The notes: generated from the sequence alone by a model not told the origin. A DNA stretch of 64,000 nt from an uncultured Eubacteriales bacterium (GCA_905207625.1 CAJLLT010000007.1:23872-87871), one strand, 5' to 3'. Shown: positions 15,543 through 24,976, counted from the stretch's first letter. Numbers and translations: made by a program.

Positions 15543-15626
15543 GCGGGCGTGGCGGAACTGGCAGACGCGCCAGACTTAGGATCTGGTGTCAACGACGTGG
15601 GGGTTCAAGTCCCTTCGCCCGCACCA
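15543..15626 (+). tRNA. tRNA-Leu (anticodon TAG)
   Basis: 84 nt including encoded CCA. Acceptor GCGGGCG pairs with CGCCCGC. The anticodon arm CCAGA-CTTAGGA-TCTGG gives TAG, and a long variable arm and GGTTCAAGTCC T-loop follow, as in class II tRNA-Leu. Confidence 0.95.
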
Positions 15627-15634
15627 CATCAGAC

Positions 15635-15708
15635 GCAGGTGTAGTTCAATGGCAGAACATCAGCTTCCCAAGCTGAATACGCGGGTTCGATTCCCGTCAC
15701 CTGCTCCA
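15635..15708 (+). tRNA. tRNA-Gly (anticodon CCC)
   Basis: 74 nt including CCA. Acceptor GCAGGTG pairs with CACCTGC. The anticodon stem TCAGC/GCTGA encloses TTCCCAA, giving CCC. GGTTCGATTCC is the T arm. Confidence 0.93.
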
Positions 15709-15713
15709 GAAAT

Positions 15714-15740
15714 GAGCCGTTACCGCGGCTCTTTAGTTTT
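15714..15740 (+). terminator. Terminator after the tRNA pair
   Basis: GAGCCG (15714-15719) and CGGCTC (15726-15731) with a 6-nt loop, followed by TTTAGTTTT. Confidence 0.65.
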
Positions 15741-15764
15741 ATCTGTCTGTATGAGGTAACCGAA

Positions 15765-18194
15765 TTGAGCAGAAAGAAGAGAAATGCGAGAAAACGCAGA
15801 ACCAGACGCCTTGTTGCACTGGTTTTGATTTTTGTCCTTGCCGCGTTCGTTGCGGTAATGTTCAACAGCGATATCAGGTCTGAAGTTCTATCGTTTTTTA
15901 ACGGACAACGCCCCACCGAACCCGCAACGGAACCTCCCACCGAGCCGGTTTACCATGACCTTGTCATAAGTGAGGCCATGCTTTCAAATGATACCGTAGC
16001 TGTGGATAACACATTCTGTGACTGGATTGAAATATACAACAGCGGAACGCAGACCGTTGATCTTTCGGAGTATTATATATCAAAAAGCGCTTCAAATCTC
16101 AGAAAATGTCCCCTCCCGGAAATAACCGTGGCACCCGGAGAATACAAGGTTCTCAAGTGCGACGGCACAGAGGTGACATTCAATCTTTCCAAAACGGGTG
16201 AAACGGTTTATATTGCGGACAAGTACGGGGTCGTTGTGGACAGTCTGACTGTACCGGCTATAGCCGACGATCACTCCTATGTTGCGGGGCTCGGAGAATG
16301 TGATAAGCCATCGCCCGGATATGAAAACACCGAGGAGGGATACCTCACCTACAGGCTTTCGACTTATTCCGGACTTTCCGTCAATGAAGTACTCTCAACA
16401 AACACGAAGTACTACCCTGTCAAAGGCAAGTATTATGATCTGATTGAGATCAGAAATAATTCCGCCGCGGACATCGATCTTGCGGATTATTACATTTCGG
16501 ACAGCAAAAAGAACCTGAAAAAATACAAATTGCCGTCAAAGGTTCTCAAACCGGGTGAGCTCTATGTTGTTATCGCTTCCGGCAACGGCGGGGATCAGGC
16601 TAATTTTTCCATCAGCACCTACGGAGAATGCGTGTATATAACCGATCTGGACGGAAAGGTATGTGACGCATTCAGTGTTCCCTCTCTGCTCCCGGATGTA
16701 AGTTACGGCAGGGACAGTGAAGGAGCGGCGTATTTCCTTGAGCCTACGATCGGAAAAGAAAATCCCACCGGACTGAAAGAAGTCTCTTCCAACCCATCCA
16801 CCACCGTTCCGGGAGGATTCTATGATTCCGGACTGACGGTCAAACTCACCGGCAATAACATTTTCTACACCCTCGACGGACGTGACCCGAGAACTTACGG
16901 AACGCTCTACGCCGGTGAAGACATTCCGGTACAGCAAACCGTTGCCATAAGGATGTACAGCGGAGAAACAGGCAAAGTTCCGAGTAAAACCGTTACCGTT
17001 AATTATTTTATTTCTCTGCCGGATTACACCCTGCCGGTGCTTAAGATAACCGCATATAACGAGGATATTTTCGGCGAGACCACAGGAATTTACACAAATT
17101 ACAACCAGAAATGGGAGAAACCTGCGAACATCGCCCTCTACGTCAACGGAAATGAAGAATTCAGTGTCGACTGCGGACTCAGACTTCACGGAAGCGGTAC
17201 GAGAAAGGACGCAAAAAAATCGTTCCAGGTTCGTTTCAGAGGCAAATACGGAACATCAAAACTCAAGTATCCGCTGTTTCCGGGCTACAGTATTACCGAA
17301 TTTAATTCAATAGTAATACGCTCCGGGGTTGAGGACATGTCCTCTGCCCTGTTCCGGGACGAACTTCAGACGACCCTGGTTCGGACTTCCGATCTGATCA
17401 AGGAGGTCTACACCCAGAACTTCCGTCCGGTAAATCTCTACGTTAACGGTGAATATTTCGGCATTTATTTCATAAGGGAACGTTTCAGCGATGACTATGT
17501 CGCCTCCCATTTGAATGTTTCCGAAAACTCCGTGACGATACTTGAGTCCAAGGGAAGCAGCGGAATGCGCGGATACAAGGATATGAACTCCATTGTCGAA
17601 TACTGCGCGACCCATGACATGAACGATCCCGAGACCATCAAATACGTTTCGGACCGGATATGCGTGGACAGCTTCATTGATTACTACATTGCCCGTGCCT
17701 ATACCGGGGACAAGGATTTCCCGAATATAAGATTCTTCAAATCCACCGACAATGACGGAAAGTGGCGTCTGATGTTTTACGATCTCGACTGGGGATTCCG
17801 TTCCGTCAACACGAAAAATCCCCTGACATCGTATTTTGACAGTTACCATTATACCGATTCAAAAAACAGCGCAATAATATACAGGCTCGTGCAGAATGAC
17901 GGGATCAGGGACAGATTCCTTAAGAGAATGGCTGAACTGCTCTCAACCACCTTCTCTCCGGAAAACGTGTCCAGAACCGTGGATCAGATCCATGATCAGC
18001 TCCAGCCCGACATGAAGTACGACCGGGAAAGATGGGGATACAGAATCGAAAGCTGGGAAAAAGCTGTTGCTTATCTCAAAACTTTCGGAGAAAACCGGAC
18101 GGCGCAGATGATAGAAGATGCTCAGTCCGTATTCAAACTCACAGACGATGAAGTACAGTACTACTTCGGAAGTCTGCTGAACCCTCAGCAATAA
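15765..18194 (+). CDS. Membrane-anchored surface protein with two lamin-tail domains and a CotH kinase domain
   Basis: 809 residues. A very basic N-terminus and membrane anchor (about 17-35) are followed by a TEPATEPPTEP linker (about 51-62). Then come two lamin-tail-like domains (about 65-175 and 203-318, with WIEIYNSG and LIEIRNNS), a chitobiase-type beta domain (about 340-410, FYTLDGRDPR) and a CotH kinase domain (about 420-760). CotH marks include CGLRLHGSGTRKDAKKSF (about 470) and FYDLDWGF (about 670), which carries the expected Asp residues. CotH proteins phosphorylate spore coat proteins in Bacillus; exported members occur in gut Clostridia with unknown substrates. Start TTG, with TGAGG eight bases upstream. 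Confidence 0.85.
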   Translation: MSRKKRNARKRRTRRLVALVLIFVLAAFVAVMFNSDIRSEVLSFFNGQRPTEPATEPPTEPVYHDLVISEAMLSNDTVAVDNTFCDWIEIYNSGTQTVDLSEYYISKSASNLRKCPLPEITVAPGEYKVLKCDGTEVTFNLSKTGETVYIADKYGVVVDSLTVPAIADDHSYVAGLGECDKPSPGYENTEEGYLTYRLSTYSGLSVNEVLSTNTKYYPVKGKYYDLIEIRNNSAADIDLADYYISDSKKNLKKYKLPSKVLKPGELYVVIASGNGGDQANFSISTYGECVYITDLDGKVCDAFSVPSLLPDVSYGRDSEGAAYFLEPTIGKENPTGLKEVSSNPSTTVPGGFYDSGLTVKLTGNNIFYTLDGRDPRTYGTLYAGEDIPVQQTVAIRMYSGETGKVPSKTVTVNYFISLPDYTLPVLKITAYNEDIFGETTGIYTNYNQKWEKPANIALYVNGNEEFSVDCGLRLHGSGTRKDAKKSFQVRFRGKYGTSKLKYPLFPGYSITEFNSIVIRSGVEDMSSALFRDELQTTLVRTSDLIKEVYTQNFRPVNLYVNGEYFGIYFIRERFSDDYVASHLNVSENSVTILESKGSSGMRGYKDMNSIVEYCATHDMNDPETIKYVSDRICVDSFIDYYIARAYTGDKDFPNIRFFKSTDNDGKWRLMFYDLDWGFRSVNTKNPLTSYFDSYHYTDSKNSAIIYRLVQNDGIRDRFLKRMAELLSTTFSPENVSRTVDQIHDQLQPDMKYDRERWGYRIESWEKAVAYLKTFGENRTAQMIEDAQSVFKLTDDEVQYYFGSLLNPQQ

Positions 18195-18205
18195 AGATAC
18201 ACACA

Positions 18206-18245
18206 AGATCCACCCGTTTTTGTGCGGGTGGATCTGTATTTTTGT
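18206..18245 (+). terminator. Terminator after the CotH gene
   Basis: AGATCCACCCG and CGGGTGGATCT with an 8-nt loop, then GTATTTTTG. Confidence 0.88.
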
Positions 18246-18429
18246 ATAAAGCAATACCTTCAGGTACGGAATAAATCGTATTACAGTTCAGACTTCCGGG
18301 ATAAAAAAACGAATCGATTTTTACATAAAAACCGACATCACGTTCAATAATTGTTCCCGGAATTACTTTTCCGATGAATATTCCCGCCGGTTATGCCAAA
18401 GAATATATCGGAAGAGAGGCGATAAAAAT

Positions 18430-19140
18430 ATGGACGAAGAAAGATCCGGAAATACCGAAGAGCAGGCAGTACAAACCGAGCAGATCGAAAAAATGGGTTC
18501 TGTCACCACGGACAATATTCATTGCCTGACAGTTATCGGGCAGATTGAAGGACATTATATCCTTGCCCCACAGAATAAAACGACAAAATATGAGCACGTT
18601 ATTCCTGCCCTTGTCGCTATTGAGAGGAGCCGGGAAATCAAAGGGCTTCTGATAATCCTCAATACAGTCGGCGGAGACGTTGAGGCAGGACTTGCCATTG
18701 CGGAAATGATATCAAGCATGAAAAAGCCAACAGTCTCACTTGTTCTGGGCGGAGGACACTCAATCGGCGTCCCTCTTGCGGTGTCGGCTAAATACTCTTT
18801 CATTGCTCCGTCCGCGACCATGACGATACATCCGGTAAGGCTTAACGGACTTATTGTCGGGGTTCCCCAGACATTCTCCTACTTTGATAAAATGCAGGAC
18901 AGAATAATCCGTTTTGTTACTCAGAATTCCAGAATGACGGAGGAAAAATTCCGCCAGCTCATGACATCTACAGGCGGGTTAATGAATGATGTGGGAACGA
19001 TGATCGGCGGAGATGAGGCTGTTCAGGCGGGGCTTATCGACAGAGTCGGGGGACTGAACGACGCACTCGAAAAACTTGACAGTATGATTGCGGAGGCTGA
19101 AAATGGTGATACACAGCGTGCTGCTGCCGATAATGCCTGA
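18430..19140 (+). CDS. tepA: ClpP-like serine peptidase TepA
   Basis: 236 residues of the Clp/crotonase fold. The active-site Ser is in [11 protein letters not shown] (about 112) and the His in ATMTIHPVR (about 135). These agree with the TepA (YmfB) group, which is cytoplasmic or membrane-associated and was linked to protein export and spore development in Bacillus. The next gene is ylzJ-like, overlapping by 38 bp, exactly as in the ymfB-ylzJ-spoIIIE locus, which supports the assignment over ClpP1/P2. Confidence 0.88.
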   Translation: MDEERSGNTEEQAVQTEQIEKMGSVTTDNIHCLTVIGQIEGHYILAPQNKTTKYEHVIPALVAIERSREIKGLLIILNTVGGDVEAGLAIAEMISSMKKPTVSLVLGGGHSIGVPLAVSAKYSFIAPSATMTIHPVRLNGLIVGVPQTFSYFDKMQDRIIRFVTQNSRMTEEKFRQLMTSTGGLMNDVGTMIGGDEAVQAGLIDRVGGLNDALEKLDSMIAEAENGDTQRAAADNA

Positions 19141-19324
19141 AGACCGGGGGCAGGGTCAGCCCCGGGCAGAACGGGTCCAGCTGACAAACGGAGTTCCCAG
19201 TATTTACAAAACTGTGCCGGACAAAGGTCTTTATTTTCTGGGACAGGACAAGCTTCTGTTTTCTACCCGACCTTCCGACTGGCTCAAAGAAAGCTATAAT
19301 CTTCTTAAGAAGGACGATATATGA
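19103..19324 (+). CDS. YlzJ-like protein
   Basis: 73 residues starting at ATG 19103, which has GGAGG six bases upstream inside tepA. The N-terminal [14 protein letters not shown] and the C-terminal [16 protein letters not shown] fit the YlzJ-like family, whose genes follow tepA in Bacillales and Clostridia. Function unknown. A longer frame from 19088 lacks a ribosome site. Confidence 0.72.
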   Translation: MVIHSVLLPIMPEDRGQGQPRAERVQLTNGVPSIYKTVPDKGLYFLGQDKLLFSTRPSDWLKESYNLLKKDDI

Positions 19325-19329
19325 TAAGT

Positions 19330-19361
19330 GACAGGTGTGCCGGACGGTGCACCTGTCATTT
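19330..19361 (+). terminator. Terminator after tepA-ylzJ
   Basis: GACAGGTG (19330-19337) and CACCTGTC (19350-19357), followed by ATTTG. Weak T-tract. Confidence 0.55.
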
Positions 19362-19381
19362 GCCTAAAGCAAGCAAAGGTC

Positions 19382-19410
19382 TTGAAAACCGTCCGGATAT
19401 GTGATATACT
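19382..19410 (+). promoter_or_regulatory. Promoter for hflX
   Basis: TTGAAA (19382-19387), 17 bp, TATACT (19405-19410). Confidence 0.7.
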
Positions 19411-19439
19411 TATATTATCTGAAACTCTGAGGTGAAATT

Positions 19440-20738
19440 ATGCCTGAAACAAAAAAAGACAAAGAGCGAGTGGTACTGATCGCAGTTGATCCTGATTCCG
19501 GGACAGAGGCGGAAGCCTCCCTGGATGAACTTGAAAGGCTTGCGGATACTGCGGGTGCCGAAACCGTAGGTAAAATGATCCAGAAAAGATCTGTTCCCCA
19601 CCCTTCTACATACATCGGTAAGGGAAAACTGGAAGAACTGAAGGAATTCTGCGGCGCAAACGATGTTGATACCGTCATTGCGGATGATGAACTTACGGGC
19701 TCTCAGACAAAAGAACTTGAGTCCGTACTTGACGTCAAGGTTATCGATCGGACAACTCTCATACTTGACATATTTGCAATGAGAGCCCGTTCCGCGGAGG
19801 GCAGACTGCAGATAGAATTGGCCCAGCTGAATTACCGTCTGCCCCGGCTTTCCGGAATGGGTAAAGCCCTTTCCCGTCTCGGCGGCGGTATAGGAACGAG
19901 AGGCCCCGGCGAGAGTAAACTTGAGACAGACAGACGGCACATCCGCAGACGTATTTTTGCCATTGAGGAGCAGTTGCGGCAGGTTTCCGACAGAAGAAAG
20001 GTCACGCGGCGGCTCAGAGGAAAAAACAGTGTTCCGACCTGCGCGCTTGTGGGGTACACAAATGCCGGGAAAAGCAGTCTGATGAACGCTCTGTGCGGCA
20101 GTGACGTCTATGCTGAGGACCAGCTTTTTGCAACTCTGGACACAACTGTACGGAAGGTGAATTTCTCGGACATTGACGAAACCTGCCGTGACGTATTGCT
20201 CATCGATACCGTAGGTTTTATCAGGAAACTGCCGCATGCACTTGTCGACGCATTTAAATCGACACTTGAAGAATCAGTCAATGCCGACCTACTGCTTCAT
20301 GTAGTTGATATTTCCGACCCTGAGGCTGAAAAGCATATCATGGTGGTGGAGCAGATACTGTCGGAACTGGGAGCAGCGGATAAGCCGGTATTTCTTGTCT
20401 GCAATAAATTTGACGCATACAACCCTCCTGAAGACGAACCCGGATTCATTCCGGTACAGCAGAGACAGAAAAAGCCGTATGTATTCAATGTTTCGGCAAA
20501 AACCGGATACGGTCTGACCGAGTTGAAAAAAGCTATTGCATTGAGATTTTCACGTCAGAAAGTATACTCACTTCTCATTCCGTACACAGAAGGGGCTTTG
20601 CTTGATGAGATCCACCGAAATTCCAGTGTTCTTTACGTCGAACACACCCCGGAAGGCACACTCATTACACTCAAGGCAGATTTCGATCCCGAATTCAGAT
20701 CAAAAATAGAACAATACTCCACAAAGATTGAACCGTAG
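19440..20738 (+). CDS. hflX: GTPase HflX
   Basis: 432 residues: an N-terminal HflX domain with YIGKGKLEEL and the glycine-rich GGGIGTRGPGESKLETDRR (about 156-175), then a G domain. G1 is GYTNAGKSS (about 203-211), G3 is DTVGF and G4 is NKFD. HflX is a ribosome-associated GTPase that splits stalled or hibernating 70S ribosomes. Gene context gives no further hint. The stop is TAG. Confidence 0.95.
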   Translation: MPETKKDKERVVLIAVDPDSGTEAEASLDELERLADTAGAETVGKMIQKRSVPHPSTYIGKGKLEELKEFCGANDVDTVIADDELTGSQTKELESVLDVKVIDRTTLILDIFAMRARSAEGRLQIELAQLNYRLPRLSGMGKALSRLGGGIGTRGPGESKLETDRRHIRRRIFAIEEQLRQVSDRRKVTRRLRGKNSVPTCALVGYTNAGKSSLMNALCGSDVYAEDQLFATLDTTVRKVNFSDIDETCRDVLLIDTVGFIRKLPHALVDAFKSTLEESVNADLLLHVVDISDPEAEKHIMVVEQILSELGAADKPVFLVCNKFDAYNPPEDEPGFIPVQQRQKKPYVFNVSAKTGYGLTELKKAIALRFSRQKVYSLLIPYTEGALLDEIHRNSSVLYVEHTPEGTLITLKADFDPEFRSKIEQYSTKIEP

Positions 20739-20790
20739 GTTGATTTATCTGACAAAACATCTAACTTTGTTACTTTTTAAGGCTGACATG

Positions 20791-20819
20791 TTGACATTTC
20801 GGGTAGAAAACTATATAAT
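20791..20819 (+). promoter_or_regulatory. Consensus promoter for serC-serA
   Basis: TTGACA (20791-20796), 17 bp, TATAAT (20814-20819): a perfect sigma-A match. Confidence 0.88.
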
Positions 20820-20872
20820 AATATGGAACAAAAGTTCAATCTGAAAAAATCAACTTCTCGAAAGGAATTGTC

Positions 20873-21952
20873 ATGAGCAGAGTTTATAATTTTTCTGCGG
20901 GTCCATCGATGTTGCCCGAAGAAGTGCTTAAAAAGGCACAGGAACAGATGTTGGAGTATGAGGACAGCGGCATGTCCGTTATGGAGATGAGCCACCGATC
21001 CAAAACATATGAAGCCATAATCAACGGTGCCGAATCCCTTTTACGGGAAGTTATGAATATCCCTTCCAACTACAAAGTTCTTTTCCTTCAGGGTGGCGCA
21101 TCTTCTCAGTTTTCGATGATCCCCCTCAATCTTATGAAGAAAAAGAAAATAGACCTGGTACTTACAGGTCAGTGGGCACAGAAAGCCTTTGACGAGGCGT
21201 CCCGCTACGGACAGGTAAATGTCGTTGCCTCCTCCAAAGACAAAATATACAACTACATACCGAAGCTTGACCCCGCAAAATTTGACAAAGATGCGGATTA
21301 TTTCTATATCTGCCAGAACAACACCATTTACGGAACCCGTTTTGCAACCCTGCCCGATACCGGAAATGTTCCGCTGGTTGCTGACCTGTCATCCTGCATC
21401 CTCAGCGAGCCTGTTGATGTATCAAAGTACGGACTGATCTTTGCCGGGGCGCAGAAAAACATGGGTCCTGCCGGTCTGACGGTGGTAATAATAAGAGAAG
21501 ACCTCATTACAACTCCCATGGACATAACCCCTCAGATGTTCAAATACAAGATCCACGCGGATAACGGCTCAATGTATAATACTCCCCCCACCTATGCCAT
21601 CTATATCTGCAAGCTTGTTCTTGAATGGATAAAGAATCTCGGCGGACTTGAAAAAATGGCAGAGATCAATTACAAAAAAGCTGCAATCATATATGATTTC
21701 CTTGACAGTTCCAAAATGTTCTCCGCCACTGTTCAGGGAGAAGACCGCTCCATAATGAATATACCCTTCGTTACGGGCAATGAGGAGCTTGATGCAAAAT
21801 TCGTCAAACAGGCTGCCGCCGCAGGCTTTGTAAACCTCAAGGGTCACAGAAGTGTCGGCGGAATGAGAGCCAGCATCTACAACGCGATGCCTGTCGAGGG
21901 TTGCGAAGCCCTGGTTAAATTCATGGCTGAATTTGAAAAGGAGAACGCATAA
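20873..21952 (+). CDS. serC: Phosphoserine aminotransferase
   Basis: 359 residues, normal for SerC. A PLP enzyme converting 3-phosphohydroxypyruvate to O-phosphoserine with glutamate. The start VYNFSAGPSMLP, MSHRS and LFLQGGASSQF are family marks. The PLP lysine lies in GAQKNMGPAG (about 194). A GAAAGGA ribosome site precedes the ATG. The stop overlaps the serA start by one base, so the two are translationally coupled. Confidence 0.96.
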   Translation: MSRVYNFSAGPSMLPEEVLKKAQEQMLEYEDSGMSVMEMSHRSKTYEAIINGAESLLREVMNIPSNYKVLFLQGGASSQFSMIPLNLMKKKKIDLVLTGQWAQKAFDEASRYGQVNVVASSKDKIYNYIPKLDPAKFDKDADYFYICQNNTIYGTRFATLPDTGNVPLVADLSSCILSEPVDVSKYGLIFAGAQKNMGPAGLTVVIIREDLITTPMDITPQMFKYKIHADNGSMYNTPPTYAIYICKLVLEWIKNLGGLEKMAEINYKKAAIIYDFLDSSKMFSATVQGEDRSIMNIPFVTGNEELDAKFVKQAAAAGFVNLKGHRSVGGMRASIYNAMPVEGCEALVKFMAEFEKENA

Positions 21953-23121
21953 TGTATTCAATCAAAACTCTGAACAAGATCTCCCCTGTCGGACTGGAAA
22001 AACTTGATCTTAACAGATATAACTGCTCCGACAGCGAATCTGATCCTGACGGTATAATAGTCCGTTCCGCGTCGCTTCACGAATATGAATTCAACCGCAA
22101 CCTCAAGGGAATTGCCCGTGCGGGTGCCGGTGTCAACAATATCCCGATAGATAAATGCACCGCCGCAGGCATAGCCGTGTTCAACACCCCCGGCGGAAAC
22201 GCGAACGCCGTCAAGGAGCTTACCGTGGCTTCCTTTTTCCTTGCGTCCAGAAAAATCGTTGATGCAATAAACTGGGCTCAGACACTCAAGGGCAAAGGTG
22301 CTGAGATCCCTGCTCTCGTTGAAAAGGGAAAGAGCAACTTTACCGGCCCGGAACTTGCGGGTAAAAAGCTCGGCGTAATCGGTCTCGGAGCTATCGGAAG
22401 CCTTATCGTCAATGCCGCACTGGGTCTGAATATGGAAGTATACGGCTATGATAACTATCTGTCCGTGGAAAGTGCGCTGAGAATGAGCCGCGGACTGAAG
22501 CGGGTCGACAGTGTCAGGGCAATTTACGAAAATTGCGATTACATAACGGTCCATGTTCCCCTCACTCCCGACACTAAGGGAATGATAAACAAGGATGTTA
22601 TAGCGCAGATGAAAGACGGAGTCCGCCTGTTCAATTTTTCCAGAGGTGATATTATCAATAAAGAGGATGTTGCGCAGGCTCTGGAATCCGGAAAGATCGC
22701 CAAATACGTAACGGACTTCCCGGATGAAGAAGTCCTCGCGATGAAAAACGTGATCGCTATCCCCCACCTTGCGGCATCTACACCTGAATCTGAGGATAAC
22801 TGTGCGGTCATGGCGGTAAATGAGCTTACCGACTACCTGGAAAACGGAAACACCGTAAACAGTGTGAATTTTCCCAACGTATCCTCCGAAAGAAGCACAG
22901 GAAGCCGTATATGCGTGTTGCACCGGAATATCCCGAACATGCTCACCCAGATAACGTCTGTTGTCAGTGCGGAGAATTACAACATTGAATTTATGCACAG
23001 CAAAAGCCGCGGTGATGTATCCTACGCCATATTTGATATGACAAAAACCATCACCGATCCGATGATCGCGGAAAAGATATCTAAAGTTGACGGCGTTATG
23101 AACGTCCGGGTCATTGACTGA
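21952..23121 (+). CDS. serA: D-3-phosphoglycerate dehydrogenase with ACT domain
   Basis: 389 residues. It oxidises 3-phosphoglycerate with NAD, the first step of serine synthesis. A substrate domain with RAGAGVNNIP comes first. The nucleotide-binding motif is LGVIGLGAIGSLIVNAA (about 139-155). The C-terminal ACT domain (about 318-389, from CVLHRNIPNM) is the usual site of serine feedback. No phosphoserine phosphatase gene is found in the window. Confidence 0.95.
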   Translation: MYSIKTLNKISPVGLEKLDLNRYNCSDSESDPDGIIVRSASLHEYEFNRNLKGIARAGAGVNNIPIDKCTAAGIAVFNTPGGNANAVKELTVASFFLASRKIVDAINWAQTLKGKGAEIPALVEKGKSNFTGPELAGKKLGVIGLGAIGSLIVNAALGLNMEVYGYDNYLSVESALRMSRGLKRVDSVRAIYENCDYITVHVPLTPDTKGMINKDVIAQMKDGVRLFNFSRGDIINKEDVAQALESGKIAKYVTDFPDEEVLAMKNVIAIPHLAASTPESEDNCAVMAVNELTDYLENGNTVNSVNFPNVSSERSTGSRICVLHRNIPNMLTQITSVVSAENYNIEFMHSKSRGDVSYAIFDMTKTITDPMIAEKISKVDGVMNVRVID

Positions 23122-23146
23122 TTTTTTCATTTAATTGAATAGATTT

Positions 23147-23199
23147 CCTCCCGCAGGAAATAATGTCGGTATAAACGACTTTTCCTGCGGGAGGTTTTT
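23147..23199 (+). terminator. serA terminator that also contains the next gene's ribosome site
   Basis: CCTCCCGCAGGAAA (23147-23160) and TTTCCTGCGGGAGG (23181-23194) form a 14-bp stem with a 20-nt loop, followed by TTTTTAT. GGGAGG in the 3' arm is the only ribosome site for the ATG at 23202. Confidence 0.82.
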
Positions 23200-23201
23200 A
23201 T

Positions 23202-23939
23202 ATGTCCGGTTCATACAGAAAAAAGAAAGGTTTCATCTCCGCTCTTGCCGGGGATAAAGGATTTTATTCGGTACTGACCGTAAGCATACTCATGGTATGT
23301 CTTGCGGCTTATCTTGCGCTGAGTTACGGCGGAACACCGCAGCATCAGCAGATTGAAAAACCGTCGGAAAGCACAAAGACAATAAATTCAGATGATATCA
23401 GGCCCAATCCGTTCCAGGAGGTCACCCCGACCGAAGATTCCAAGGTCAGTAAACCGATGGAAGGAATAACGGAGGCTCCGACTCAACCGGCAACTGAGCC
23501 TGCGACAACGGAGCAGACAAAAGTCACATTCATTATTCCTGTTGATATGACTCTTGTCGGGTCAGTCAACGTTTTTGCCGGAACGTCCCCCGTGTTTTCC
23601 GAGACACTTAATGATTGGAGACTTCATCAGGGAATGGACTTTCTGACCAGCGGAACCCGGCCCGTATATGCCTCGGCAAACGGCGTAGTCGAAGATGTTT
23701 ACGAGGATGCCATGATGGGTTGTTCCCTGCTGATACTTCACCCTGACGGCAGCCGCAGCCTGTATCAGTCAATGTCCACCGTCAGCGTGAATAAAAATGA
23801 AGCTGTTACAGCCGGAAAAATAGTGGGATATACCGGCAAAACCGCGGATGCGGAAGAGACGATGGGCGAGCATCTGCACTTTGCGGTGATCCGTGACGGA
23901 GCATTCATTGACCCCAATGATCTTTTCATGATACACTGA
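23202..23939 (+). CDS. Membrane-anchored M23 (LytM) peptidase, SpoIIQ-like
   Basis: 245 residues: basic N-terminus, membrane anchor (about 24-43), a long hydrophilic stalk with the Thr/Glu/Pro-rich part EAPTQPATEPATTEQ (about 91-105), and a LytM domain. The zinc motifs are complete: HQGMD (His about 142, Asp about 146) and HLHF (about 225-228), so it is probably an active peptidoglycan endopeptidase. Size and layout match SpoIIQ of the engulfment channel; in Bacillus SpoIIQ has lost the first His, but clostridial ones retain the site. No spoIIIAH is nearby, so the role is inferred. Confidence 0.75.
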   Translation: MSGSYRKKKGFISALAGDKGFYSVLTVSILMVCLAAYLALSYGGTPQHQQIEKPSESTKTINSDDIRPNPFQEVTPTEDSKVSKPMEGITEAPTQPATEPATTEQTKVTFIIPVDMTLVGSVNVFAGTSPVFSETLNDWRLHQGMDFLTSGTRPVYASANGVVEDVYEDAMMGCSLLILHPDGSRSLYQSMSTVSVNKNEAVTAGKIVGYTGKTADAEETMGEHLHFAVIRDGAFIDPNDLFMIH

Positions 23940-23958
23940 CGTCCCAGTTTTTATTATA

Positions 23959-23997
23959 GCAGAAGAGGTATACCGGACTCCGGTATACCTCTTCTGC
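23959..23997. terminator. Bidirectional terminator with an 18-bp perfect stem
   Basis: GCAGAAGAGGTATACCGG and its exact inverse flank an ACT loop, between the M23 gene and the convergent SPFH gene. A-rich and T-rich flanks are short. Confidence 0.8.
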
Positions 23998-24014
23998 TTA
24001 ATACTGGATTTATA

Positions 24015-24962
24015 TCAATCTTTTACAATTTCCTTGAGCGTTCCGGCAAGACCGGCAACAGACTGTATCTGTGACGGAATAATGATCTTTGTCGCCTTTC
24101 CGTCTGCGGCTTTTCCGAAAGCTTCCATGGCCTTGAGCCGGAGCACCGCATCTGAGGGAGCGGCCTCATTGAGTTTTTTCAGACCCAGTGCATTTGCCTC
24201 CTGGACCTTAAGAATAGCCTCAGCCTCACCTTCGGCCTCCCTGATCCGGACTTCTTTTTCGGCTTCCGCACGAAGTATTGCCGCCTGCTTTTCCGCTTCT
24301 GCGGTGAGGATCATTGATTCCTTCTGTCCTTCCGCGACAAGAATCGCACTCTTTTTATCACCCTCGGCACGAAGGATGGATTCACGGCGTTCACGTTCGG
24401 CCTTCATCTGCTTTTCCATGGCATCGCGTATTTCTTTGGGAGGAATTATATTCTTAAGCTCCACGCGCATAACCTTGATGCCCCAGGGATCGGTTGCTAT
24501 GTCAAGGATTGAACGCATTTTGGTATTGATAATATCCCTTGAAGTAAGAGTGGCGTCGAGTTCAAGATCACCGATAATATTTCTCAGGGTCGTTGCGGTA
24601 AGATTTTCTATTGCCGACATGGGGTTTTCAACACCGTAAGCGTAAAGCTTCGGATCAGTGATTTCAAAATATACTACGGTATCTATCTGCATGGTAACAT
24701 TATCTTTTGTGATAACCGGCTGAGGATCGAAATCCACGACCTGTTCCTTCAGAGACATGACTTTTGCGACCTTGTCAATCAGAGGTATTTTCACATGAAG
24801 ACCCGTTTTCCAGGTCGCAAGGTATGATCCGAGCCTTTCAACGACGATCGCCTGCGTCTGGGACACGATTCTGATATTTGAAATTATCAGGAGCAGGACA
24901 ATGATGATCACCGCCGCCACAGCGACGAATCCTCCGGCAATTGATGCGACAGTAAGTAACAT
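24015..24962 (-). CDS. SPFH/Band 7 membrane protein (stomatin/QmcA-like)
   Basis: 315 residues: an N-terminal membrane segment (about 5-28), the SPFH domain (QAIVVERLGSYLATWKTGLH, then VTMQIDTVVYFEITDP) and a long Ala/Glu-rich coiled coil (about 185-265) rich in RAEAEKEVRIREAEGEAEA. SPFH proteins oligomerise in membrane microdomains. It is paired with an NfeD gene 14 bp upstream, the standard partner, which acts with stomatin in membrane quality control. Confidence 0.93.
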   Translation of the reverse strand: MLLTVASIAGGFVAVAAVIIIVLLLIISNIRIVSQTQAIVVERLGSYLATWKTGLHVKIPLIDKVAKVMSLKEQVVDFDPQPVITKDNVTMQIDTVVYFEITDPKLYAYGVENPMSAIENLTATTLRNIIGDLELDATLTSRDIINTKMRSILDIATDPWGIKVMRVELKNIIPPKEIRDAMEKQMKAERERRESILRAEGDKKSAILVAEGQKESMILTAEAEKQAAILRAEAEKEVRIREAEGEAEAILKVQEANALGLKKLNEAAPSDAVLRLKAMEAFGKAADGKATKIIIPSQIQSVAGLAGTLKEIVKD

Positions 24963-24976
24963 GATTAACCCTCCGT

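Noticed and set aside
21958..23130. 390-residue minus-strand frame antisense to serA
   Set aside because: A shadow of the serA codon pattern; no ribosome site or known domain.
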